A stretch of 5,737 nucleotides of DNA from Candidatus Sulfopaludibacter sp. SbA3 (GTDB lineage: Bacteria > Acidobacteriota > Terriglobia > Bryobacterales > Bryobacteraceae): positions 36,754-42,490 of the forward strand of contig OKRF01000197.1 in NCBI GenBank assembly GCA_900290315.1, written 5' to 3'. This document shows, piece after piece, positions 1-5,602 of this stretch. The notes under the pieces are model-generated. The model was not told where the DNA came from, ran no database searches, and was given only the letters and a program-made list of their open reading frames with translations. The first letter of the stretch is position 1. Every line of letters begins with the position of its first letter. The translations under genes and the position numbers were made by a program.

Positions 1-2106
1 CTCTACGTTCACCAGGCAGACGCTTTCGAGCAGATCGCCGCCGGCCATAACGTTACCATCGTGACGCCCACGGCCAGCGGCAAGACCCTCTGCTACAACC
101 TGCCGGTGTTGAACCTGCTGCTCGGCGATGCCGGAGCCCGCGCCATGTACCTGTTTCCCACCAAGGCGCTGGCCGAAGACCAGCTCCACGAATTCAACGC
201 GGCCCTGGAAGAGATGGGCTCGGAGATCCGCGCTTTCACTTATGATGGCGATACACCGCAGGACGCCCGCAAGGCCATTCGCCAGCGGGCCAACGTAGTG
301 TTGACCAACCCGGACATGCTGCACTCCGGCATTCTGCCGCACCACACGAAATGGGCGCGCTATTTCGAGAACCTGCGCTACATCGTGATCGACGAGCTGC
401 ACTACTATCGCGGGGTTTACGGCAGCCACCTGGCCAATCTGCTGCGCCGACTGGCGCGCATTTGCGAATTCTATGGCTCCCGGCCGCAGTTTATCTGCTG
501 CTCGGCCACCATCGCCAATCCGCGGGAACTGGCCATCGCACTTACCGGGCAGAGCAGCGAACTGGTAGAGCGCAACGGGGCGCCGCGCGGAGAGAAGTTT
601 TTCATTTTCTACAATCCGCCGGTGGTGAACCGGCAACTCGGCATCCGCCGCAGCTACATCAACGAGACCCGGCGGCTGGCGCTGGAGTTCATCGAGCGCA
701 ATCTGCAGACCCTGGTGTTCGCCAACAACCGCCTGGCGACGGAGGTGCTGGTCACCTACTTGAAGGATGCCTGCGACCGCAAACCGATCCCCAGCGAAAC
801 CGTCCGCGGCTATCGCGGCGGCTATCTGCCACGCGAGCGGCGCGAAATCGAACGTCACCTGCGCGACGGGTCGATTCGCGCCGTGGTGGCGACGAACGCA
901 CTCGAGTTGGGGATCGACATCGGGTCGCTGGATGCCGTGGTGATGGCGGGGTATCCGGGCACCATCGCCTCCACCTGGCAGCGCGCCGGACGCGCGGGAC
1001 GGCGCAAAGGCACCTCGGCCACGGTGCTGGTGGCCTCCAGCGCGCCCCTGGATCAGTACATCATCGAGCATCCCGATTATTTCTTCGGCCGCTCGCCGGA
1101 GCATGCCTACATCAATCCCGACAATCTGGAGATCCTGCTGGCGCACCTGAAATGCGCGGCCTTCGAGCTGCCCATCCGTGAAGGCGAGAAATTCGGCGCC
1201 CACGATATTGCCGAGATCTGCCGCTTCCTGGAAGAGACGGGTTTTCTGCACCACAGCGGGGAAGCCTGGCACTGGACCAGCGACACCTACCCGGCGGACG
1301 CCACCAGTCTGCGCTCCGTCACCAGCGACAATTTCGTGGTGATCGATGTGACCGGAGAGGCCAACGTGATCGCTGAAGTCTCCTTCCCCACCGCGCTCAC
1401 CACTCTCCACGAGAAGGCCATCTATCTGCACGAGGCGCGCCAGTATCATGTGGAGCGCTTCGATTACGACCAGCGGAAGGCCTACGTCAAGAGCGTGGAC
1501 TGTGACTATTACACCGACGCCATCGACTACACGCAGGTGCAGGTACTGCAGGAACTGGAGGGCGAACCACTGGCCGGGGCGCGGCGCGCGCACGGCGATG
1601 TGCGCGTCAACCGGCAGATTGTGGGCTTCAAGAAGATCAAGTTCTACACCATGGAAAATGTCGGCGCCGGGAAACTCAACATGCCCGGCCAGGAGATGCA
1701 TACCACATCCTTCTGGCTGCATTTCCCGGCGGCATTTCTGGCCGGCCTGGGCGACTACACACCCACGGAGCGTCAGAGCGGCATCAGCGGCCTGGGCAAC
1801 GCGCTGCGCACCGTGGCGGCCCTACTCCTGATGTGCGATCCGCGCGACTTGGGAGTCGCGCTCAGCGAAGACGTCGAAGGGGTCCAGGTCTTCGAGCCGA
1901 ATCTTTATCTGTACGATGCCTACCCGGGCGGCGTGGGCCTGAGCGCGCCGCTCTTCCGTCTCACGCCGCGCCTGTTGAAACACACCGCTGAGCTTCTCGC
2001 TGCGTGCCAGTGCGATGCCGGCTGCCCCTCCTGCGTCGGTCCGGTGGGCGAGGTGGGCGAACGCGGGAAAGAAGTAGCGGCGAAGATTTTGCAGGCGCTG
2101 CTGTAG
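1..2106 (+). CDS. MrfA/YprA-like DEAD/DEAH-box helicase with DUF1998 C-terminus (5' end outside window)
   Basis: This is an ATP-dependent superfamily 2 helicase of the YprA/MrfA type. In Bacillus, MrfA works with the exonuclease MrfB in mitomycin-C lesion repair; that role here is inferred from family only. The frame is open from base 1 (701 codons), so the start lies upstream; the GTG at 61 falls inside the Walker A region and cannot be the true start. Numbering from base 1, Walker A is TPTASGKT (22-29), Walker B is the DEAH-variant DELH (131-134), motif III is SAT (168-170), and motif VI is QRAGRAGR (327-334) after the ATNALELGIDIG stretch. The C-terminal third carries the DUF1998 region (around GLGNALRTVAALLL and LYDAYPGGVGLS) and a C-x-C-x3-C-x2-C cluster at 669-678, a likely metal or Fe-S site. 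Roughly the first 50 family residues are missing at the window edge. No mrfB-like exonuclease follows; the next sequence is a terminator-like hairpin and intron debris. Confidence 0.93.
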   Translation, partial: LYVHQADAFEQIAAGHNVTIVTPTASGKTLCYNLPVLNLLLGDAGARAMYLFPTKALAEDQLHEFNAALEEMGSEIRAFTYDGDTPQDARKAIRQRANVVLTNPDMLHSGILPHHTKWARYFENLRYIVIDELHYYRGVYGSHLANLLRRLARICEFYGSRPQFICCSATIANPRELAIALTGQSSELVERNGAPRGEKFFIFYNPPVVNRQLGIRRSYINETRRLALEFIERNLQTLVFANNRLATEVLVTYLKDACDRKPIPSETVRGYRGGYLPRERREIERHLRDGSIRAVVATNALELGIDIGSLDAVVMAGYPGTIASTWQRAGRAGRRKGTSATVLVASSAPLDQYIIEHPDYFFGRSPEHAYINPDNLEILLAHLKCAAFELPIREGEKFGAHDIAEICRFLEETGFLHHSGEAWHWTSDTYPADATSLRSVTSDNFVVIDVTGEANVIAEVSFPTALTTLHEKAIYLHEARQYHVERFDYDQRKAYVKSVDCDYYTDAIDYTQVQVLQELEGEPLAGARRAHGDVRVNRQIVGFKKIKFYTMENVGAGKLNMPGQEMHTTSFWLHFPAAFLAGLGDYTPTERQSGISGLGNALRTVAALLLMCDPRDLGVALSEDVEGVQVFEPNLYLYDAYPGGVGLSAPLFRLTPRLLKHTAELLAACQCDAGCPSCVGPVGEVGERGKEVAAKILQALL

Positions 2107-2134
2107 GACAGACGATCGTTTTGTGTCGTCTGTC
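2107..2134 (+). terminator. Terminator-like hairpin after the helicase gene
   Basis: A perfect 9-bp inverted repeat, GACAGACGA (2107-2115) and TCGTCTGTC (2126-2134) with a 10-nt loop, begins on the base after the helicase stop codon. It is followed by TTCTTGCGTTT, a weak broken T-tract. Position and stem suggest an intrinsic terminator for the helicase transcript. The imperfect T-run lowers certainty. Confidence 0.6.
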
Positions 2135-2170
2135 TTCTTGCGTTTCCGCAGACAGGCGGCACAAGGCGAT

Positions 2171-2243
2171 GTCGCGGTAGGGATGCGAGTCGCCCCGAAC
2201 CCCCCGCACAGATCCGTGCAAGCGCGATTGACGCACACGGCTC
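2171..2243 (-). ncRNA. Group II intron domains V and VI (degenerate)
   Basis: Read on the - strand, the 33 nt from 2243 to 2211 form a domain V-like hairpin beginning GAGCCGTGTGCG and ending TTGCACGGATC. It carries the AGC triad. Family domain V usually ends in ACGGUUC, so the triad G would sit opposite U; here it faces A, giving a G-A mismatch. The upper stem is only GCG/CGC and lacks the GNRA tetraloop. Domain VI follows as a G-rich strand, a CGGG/CUCG inner stem and a closing CCCUACC, ending in AC. The mismatch and shortened stem suggest a catalytically dead ribozyme end. The assignment rests on pattern recognition, not a covariance-model score. Confidence 0.72.
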
Positions 2244-2702
2244 TTACCTTGGATGGTTAACGGCAAAGCGCTGCTCCGGGTAAGGATGCACCACCCTGGG
2301 ACGAGGCAACCAGCGCATGAAAAGTCGACCCAGTCGGATGGCAGAGACTTTCCCCTTTTGTGAGCGCCGTCGTAATACCCACACCCAGTACCGGGCAATC
2401 CTCTCCCGAAACAGCCCCAAACTCGCCCAGTTCCCCGGTACGCCGTAGTATTGGTAGTGCCCGTTCCGCACACGTTTCAGCCACCCGCCGACCTTCGGTA
2501 CCGGCTCGTGCATGCGACTGCGGAGCGTCTGCTTGATCTTTTGCAGTTTCTCCTCCATCCGCTTCCTCGCCGTTTGTCTTCGGATCTTGAAATGGCCCTG
2601 CCTGGTGCTTCCACAACTGTGGGTGAACCCCAGAAACGTGAAACTTTCCGGCTTCCCTTCTCCGCGCGCCCCGCGATCCCGTGCCGCATTTGGTCCGAAC
2701 TC
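2244..2702 (-). pseudogene. ltrA: Group II intron reverse transcriptase/maturase (LtrA-like), C-terminal fragment
   Basis: The - strand frame gives the C-terminal third of an intron-encoded protein. It starts at EFG and runs through GEGKPESFTFLGFTHSCG, the end of the RT core in this family. The thumb/maturase (GIIM, domain X) segment follows with RMHEPVPKVGGWLKRV and GHYQYYGVPGNW, ending in LHPYPEQRF-like residues (VHPYPEQRFAVNHPR). About 152 residues remain of a family usually above 400, and the YADD catalytic motif is absent. No HNH endonuclease domain is visible. The frame stays open to an ATG at 2801, but the residues before EFG do not resemble the family and are antisense to the DUF4338 gene, so they do not belong to this protein. 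The stop TAA (2246-2244) abuts domain V directly, a usual arrangement. Confidence 0.9.
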
Positions 2703-2706
2703 TGGA

Positions 2707-3390
2707 GAGGGCCGGGAGATTGAGTTGCCGCCGGTGCGCTGCCAGATCCGAGGCCAGTGCCGGACGGGGCGCCCGCGGCCGGAAGCAGTTGTAATCGACA
2801 CGACTCCGCTAGCGATGCCGTTGCACGAACTCGGACCGATTCAGATGCTACCCGTGCGGCGCACCGCCGATGAGCCGCTGTTCAACAGCCTCATGGAGCA
2901 TCATCACTATCTGGCTTATGAGCAACCAGTAGGGGAGCATCTAAAGTATCTCGTCGCGGCGCAGGGCCGCCCCATCGCCTGCCTGGCGTGGAGTTCAGCG
3001 CCACGACATCTGGGCAGTCGGGATCGCTACATCGGCTGGAGCGCGGAAGCGCGGCGGCAGAACATCCGCTTCATCGCCTATAACACGCGCTTTCTGATTC
3101 TGCCGTGGGTCCATGTTCCACATCTGGCATCGCACATCCTGGGGAAGGTGACCCGAGCCCTGTCCGACGACTGGGAGCAGATGTACGGCCATCCGGTTTA
3201 CTTCGCGGAGACCTTTATTGATCCCGGACGTTTTCGCGGAACCTGTTATCGCGCGGCGAACTGGAAACTGCTCGGTCTCACCACCGGGCGCGGCAAAGAC
3301 GACCACACCAACAAGCCGAATCGCCCGATCAAAGAGATCCTGGGATTGCCCTTGACGCGACGTTTCCGAGAGGTGCTCAGCCAGTTATGA
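2707..3390 (+). pseudogene. DUF4338 (DruA-like) protein, N-terminally truncated
   Basis: This belongs to the DUF4338 family (Pfam PF14236), often labelled Druantia anti-phage system protein DruA; the biochemical function of this transposon-linked branch is not known to me. Recognisable homology starts at REIELPPVRC (about 2713). It continues through RPRPEAVVIDTTPL, HELGPI and VRRTADEPLFNSLMEHHHYL, then EQPVGEHLKYLV, RYIGWSAEARRQN, IAYNTRFLILPWV, HLASHILGKV, and the hallmark ETFIDPGRFRGTCYRAANW followed by TTGRGK. The C-terminus is complete (TGA 3388-3390). The family's usual N-terminal segment is missing at the intron junction. An open frame does run from an ATG at 2512, but its first 64 codons are antisense to the maturase. 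The first in-frame ATG inside the gene is at 2815 and would give 191 residues. The stop overlaps the transposase start as ATGA, indicating former translational coupling. Confidence 0.85.
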
Positions 3391-3648
3391 AGATGAGACA
3401 ACAGGTGGACGTAGATCTGGAAGAGTTGGATCAGATCATCGATCGCGGCACGCGCGCACCGCTGAGCGAGGCGGAAGGCCAGAAGCTGAAAGCCGTGATC
3501 CATGTCATGGCAGCAAAACTGGAACCGAAACGGAACAGCGAGAAGGCCAGTGCCGTTCTGCCGGCCGATGCGGCGTCGGCAGGCAAGCCGAAAACCGGCG
3601 AATGGTCACGGGCGCCATGGCGCCGCGGCGTTTACCGGCGAGATCTAG
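3387..3648 (+). pseudogene. IS66-like transposase, N-terminal fragment with frameshift
   Basis: The ATG at 3387 overlaps the upstream stop (ATGA). The first residues, with VDVDLEELDQIIDR, RAPLSEAEGQKLKAVIHVM and SEKASAVL, match the N-terminal region typical of IS66-like transposases found beside DUF4338 genes. Homology in this frame ends at KPKTGE (about 3602). It resumes one base later as GHGRHGAAAFTG (3604-3639), the usual continuation, so a single extra base (the T at 3603) is the likely frameshift. The resumed frame hits TAG at 3646-3648. IS66 transposases are normally around 500 residues. The zinc-binding CPxC region, the DDE catalytic domain and the C-terminus are absent. The original frame stays open to 3896, but past 3605 it does not resemble the family. 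Confidence 0.78.
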
Positions 3649-4362
3649 CGACACTCGGCGCGACGGTCCTCCTCTTCTGTCCGCCAAACCACAGAGATGC
3701 CACTGAAAATGTTCCCGAGAACATCATTGATCGCCTGGCAAAGAGTACTCCAGCGTTTGTCGCAATCGGGCGTCTTAGCTCCTCTTCCCAAAAACCGGTC
3801 GATCAAAGGAAGACGTTTCCCAAGTCATCAAATAGAAACAAATGGAGCCACCCTCCCGCCGCTCGACTCCTAGGAACACCGTTATCGCAAGCCTGACCCA
3901 GGCGACATGCGAATCCGGCACCGCCGCCGCTCCCAGGGCCCACTTTAGAGACGCTATGGCCTTTTTCTGTAAGCCCGGCTGCAATCCTCCTGGCCATCGT
4001 CATACCACCGGACTATCCGCTAAACGATACTTCACACCAGTCTCGCCGGGGCACAACTCCGTGGGGATCTGGAACAAGGCGACAGGCTTGAGAGCTCCCG
4101 AATCGTTGGGCAGCGTCTTATTGTTGCAGTTTCCGATGCCGTGCAATTTCTGCTGGAAATGGAGGCTGATGGGACGGATGATTGCGCCTGCGGCGCGAAT
4201 GATGCCGCTCTACACCGGCCGAAGTTCAGAAATGGACGATTTCAGATGATCGATGACATGTTGGGTCGGAAGGTGGTGCGGATGCCAAATAGGAAGGCTT
4301 CGTGAAGATCGTTAATGTAGTGGCAAAGAGTGTACGTTTTTCGGGGCTATTTGCGATCCCTG
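3649..4362. other. No recognisable gene; decayed or intergenic sequence
   Basis: Open frames exist on both strands: + 3842-4249; - 3775-3984 and 3803-4003; and a start-less - frame 4209-4000 ending in RLADSPVV. None shows a domain, a convincing ribosome binding site or family resemblance to me. The - strand stretch at 4209-4000, with ALKPVALFQIPTELCPGETG, looks somewhat protein-like and could be the tail of a broken gene, but a stop precedes it and it has no start. By eye the base composition is less GC-rich than in the helicase. I see no tRNA, repeat array or clear promoter. Confidence 0.5.
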
Positions 4363-4387
4363 TAACCCATTCAATCTTAATGGGTTA
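4363..4387 (-). terminator. Perfect 9-bp hairpin abutting the tRNA CCA end
   Basis: TAACCCATT (4363-4371) and AATGGGTTA (4379-4387) form a perfect inverted repeat with a 7-nt loop. On the - strand it begins on the base after the encoded CCA of the tRNA-Gly remnant. This is where a tRNA terminator or 3' processing hairpin would lie. There is no T-run after it (ACAGGG follows), so factor-independent termination is doubtful. It could instead be part of the att region. Confidence 0.5.
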
Positions 4388-4432
4388 TGGAGCGGGAGAC
4401 GGGGCTCGAACCCGCGACGTCCAGCTTGGGAA
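4388..4432 (-). tRNA. tRNA-Gly(CCC), 3' half only, probable att scar
   Basis: Read on the - strand from 4432, the segments fit the cloverleaf exactly: anticodon loop TTCCCAA, anticodon 3' stem GCTGG, 5-nt variable loop ACGTC, and T-arm GCGGG / TTCGAGC / CCCGT. The acceptor strand CTCCCGC, discriminator T and encoded CCA follow (4390-4388). The acceptor and T-arm match bacterial tRNA-Gly, and the loop gives anticodon CCC. The 5' half is absent: upstream of the loop there is no matching CCAGC strand, D-arm or GCGGGAG acceptor strand. It therefore cannot fold into a tRNA. A break at the anticodon loop is typical of tyrosine-integrase crossover in tRNA genes, which leaves an orphan 3' half at the far end of the inserted element. 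Confidence 0.85.
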
Positions 4433-4827
4433 AATGGACCATTATTTGCTTTGAATAACATGGAAGCGCACAGCGTTGATTCGGGGCACGAAAAACGCCA
4501 ATAAACGCGGACCTGTTTTTCAGCCGTATCCAAATGGAGTGTTAATGGAGGGTAAGGCACATGGGCCTTTCCGAAATCCCGCGGCCACCCCCTTTCTTAC
4601 GCCTTTGATTGCCAAAATCTGCATCCGCTGCCCCCACGCCGGTACGGTCCCGCGCCTTCCAGAATACTGCGCCCGCGGCAGGGGCAGACAGGAGCGAAGC
4701 CGGCCAGTCACTCGTTTCCCGTGGGCGCCGACACTGCAGGATTTCCAAAATCTACAGCATGGTGATCGCGGTAGGCCGGCGGGGCCGGTCCAATGCGGAG
4801 GCAATGATTCTCGGAATTTCGGCGATC
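4433..4827. other. No recognisable gene; region between the tRNA scar and the toxin relic
   Basis: Several overlapping frames are open (+ 4476-4910, + 4609-4875, - 4542-4748, - 4520-4804). They are low-complexity, Arg/Pro/Gly-rich translations of GC-rich DNA without family resemblance. If the tRNA scar marks the end of an integrated element, this stretch is the element's terminal sequence. I see no integrase, direct repeat of the tRNA fragment or array here. Confidence 0.45.
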
Positions 4828-5001
4828 TTACTTCAGGGAGCTCAGAGGCTCCACGGCCGCTCTCTGGTGGATTAAGGCCCTGGCCTCCGCCAACCTTTCC
4901 CCCGAAATGATGTCCAGCATGTCTGCGACCTTGATGACCGGCACGTTCCCGTGCTGCCCCAACCCGTGAACGTCTTTATCGCCGGACACAATGAAATCTG
5001 A
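4828..5001 (-). pseudogene. PIN-domain toxin (VapC-like, COG1569 type), C-terminal remnant
   Basis: The - strand frame from 5001 reads SDFIVSGDKDV, then LGQHGNVPVIKVADMLDII, and ends at TAA (4830-4828), about 57 codons. DFIVSGDKD is the characteristic late motif of PIN-family toxin components, with the last acidic active-site residue, followed by the strand that leads to the C-terminal helix. PIN toxins are ribonucleases of toxin-antitoxin modules. The N-terminal two-thirds, with the first catalytic Asp and central acidic residues, are missing, and the frame has no start. The remnant joins the antitoxin C-terminus directly at about 5001-5005 in another frame, so the toxin is dead. Confidence in the family is good; the exact subgroup is uncertain. 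Confidence 0.75.
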
Positions 5002-5131
5002 GCCTTCGCGATGTACCGCTCCAGAGCGTCTGTCACCAAGTCGTCCGCTGTTCGGTCCTGCCGTTCGGCGATCTCACCGCCTGTTCTCGCAATTCGTCGG
5101 GCACTCGCAGGCTATTGTGAGTAGTCGCCAT
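5002..5131 (-). pseudogene. Ribbon-helix-helix antitoxin (CopG/RHH-like), frameshifted
   Basis: The ATG at 5131-5129 is preceded by GAGAGAGG (5144-5137) five bases upstream, a good ribosome binding site. The product begins MATTHNSLRVPDELREQAV, typical of an RHH antitoxin strand and first helix. Near 5074 the frame shifts: the starting frame runs into TGA at 5035-5033 after 32 residues. Inserting one base restores IAERQDRTADDLVTDALERY, the expected second helix. Such antitoxins bind DNA as dimers and neutralise the adjacent PIN toxin. Here the restored C-terminus (IAKA) runs straight into the toxin's SDFIVSGD block, so the toxin N-terminus was deleted. The loss of both partners suggests decay after the module ceased to matter. 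Confidence 0.75.
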
Positions 5132-5153
5132 TCCGGCCTCTCTCACATTGTCA

Positions 5154-5172
5154 GGCGGTGCCATTCACCGCC
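5154..5172 (-). promoter_or_regulatory. 7-bp perfect palindrome between cupin and antitoxin
   Basis: GGCGGTG (5154-5160) and CACCGCC (5166-5172) flank a 5-nt spacer. The palindrome lies in the 61-bp gap after the cupin stop and 22 bp upstream of the antitoxin ATG. RHH antitoxins usually repress their own operon through palindromes placed like this, so an operator is plausible. A terminator hairpin for the cupin transcript is the alternative, but no T-run follows. Confidence 0.4.
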
Positions 5173-5192
5173 CTGGCACTTGATGACTTCCG

Positions 5193-5602
5193 CTACTTCG
5201 TTAGCCGATCCCCATGACTCGGCGGTTGGGAGATCACCAGGAACAGCACCGGCTCATTCGACACATTGCAAAATCGGTGGTGCGTGCCAGGCGGCATCTC
5301 TACGCCCTGGCCCACGGATAAAGAAATCGGCCCGCCACCGGTCTCCATAACGGCTTGACCGCTCAGAATGTAGAAAAACCGGTCTCCATAACGGCTTGAC
5401 CGCTCAGAATGTAGAAAAACTGGCGGGATTTCCGGTGGCAATGAGACACTTCTGAAGCACCGGCAGGCATGTATTCCTCAATGACGCTTAAGTCGGAATC
5501 CCTGACCAGATGCCAGCCGTCGCAGCCGGTTCCCCAGGCATAGTGTTCTGCATTATTCCGGCTGATGACCGGTAAAGACGTCACGCCTTGATCGTCACTC
5601 AT
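5193..5602 (-). pseudogene. Small cupin-domain protein disrupted by a 41-bp tandem duplication
   Basis: The start ATG (5602-5600) overlaps the permease stop within ATGAGTGA, which is why I prefer it over a longer frame that is only the permease read out of frame. Cupin motif 1 appears as SHCHRKSRQFFYILSGQA (HxH present, Gln in place of the usual Glu, as in many single-domain cupins). Motif 2 appears as MPPGTHHRFCN. An exact 41-bp duplication between the motifs shifts the frame, so translation stops at 5363 after 79 residues and motif 2 is lost. Removing one copy leaves 369 bases, exactly 123 codons, and an uninterrupted 122-residue cupin ending at TAG (5195-5193). Substrate unknown; small cupins bind metal and may be enzymes or sensors. 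The duplication could be biological or an assembly artefact. Confidence 0.85.
5337..5418 (-). repeat. Exact 41-bp direct tandem duplication (two copies)
   Basis: Copies at 5337-5377 and 5378-5418 are identical, and the match continues two further bases (period 41, 43 matching positions). Each copy begins ACCGGTCTCCATAACGG on the + strand and ends in GTAGAAAA. On the coding strand it encodes the segment around FYILSGQAVMETG. Because 41 is not a multiple of three, it frameshifts the cupin gene. Confidence 0.97.

Larger units (their letters stand above)
2171..2702 (-). mobile_element. 5'-truncated group II intron, 3' end retained
   Basis: On the - strand this segment contains the end of the intron-encoded maturase, then a domain V-like hairpin, a domain VI-like stem, and a 3' terminus CTACCGCGAC at about 2171. 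That order is the normal one at the 3' end of bacterial group II introns. Everything 5' of the reverse-transcriptase thumb is missing: domains I-III, the catalytic RT domain and the 5' splice site. The left boundary (intron 3' end) lies 36 bp from the helicase terminator hairpin. The right boundary is an abrupt junction at about 2703 with the DUF4338 gene. It cannot splice or move by itself. Confidence 0.82.
2707..3648 (+). mobile_element. Remnant of an IS66-like element carrying a DUF4338 gene
   Basis: A DUF4338 gene and the N-terminal part of an IS66-like transposase are adjacent, overlap by ATGA, and point the same way, so they read as one insertion element. DUF4338 genes commonly sit beside IS66-like transposases, which is family knowledge. 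Both ends are lost. On the left the DUF4338 reading frame is cut at the intron junction. On the right transposase homology stops near 3645 after a frameshift and an in-frame TAG. I see no terminal inverted repeats or target duplication, as expected if both ends were deleted. Confidence 0.65.

Noticed and set aside
351..1181. 276-codon open frame inside the helicase in another + frame
   Set aside because: It is Arg/Ala/Gly-rich with no domain, and is a shadow of the helicase gene, whose motifs are in the main frame.
1822..2473. Overlapping - strand frames covering the helicase 3' end and intron end
   Set aside because: They are translations of domain V/VI and of the antisense helicase; the maturase frame is the one with family motifs.
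1..3390. A complete Druantia defence system
   Set aside because: The helicase is too short for DruE, no other dru genes are present, a terminator and intron fragment intervene, and the DUF4338 gene belongs to a transposon remnant.
3842..4249. 135-codon + strand frame
   Set aside because: No ribosome binding site, domain or family resemblance; the composition looks random.
4312..4560. 82-codon - strand frame containing GRRGFEPR
   Set aside because: This motif is the translated T-arm of the tRNA remnant, a well-known false ORF signature, so I do not call a protein.
4476..4910. 144-codon + strand frame, Arg/Pro-rich
   Set aside because: It overlaps the PIN toxin remnant in antisense and has no recognisable motif.
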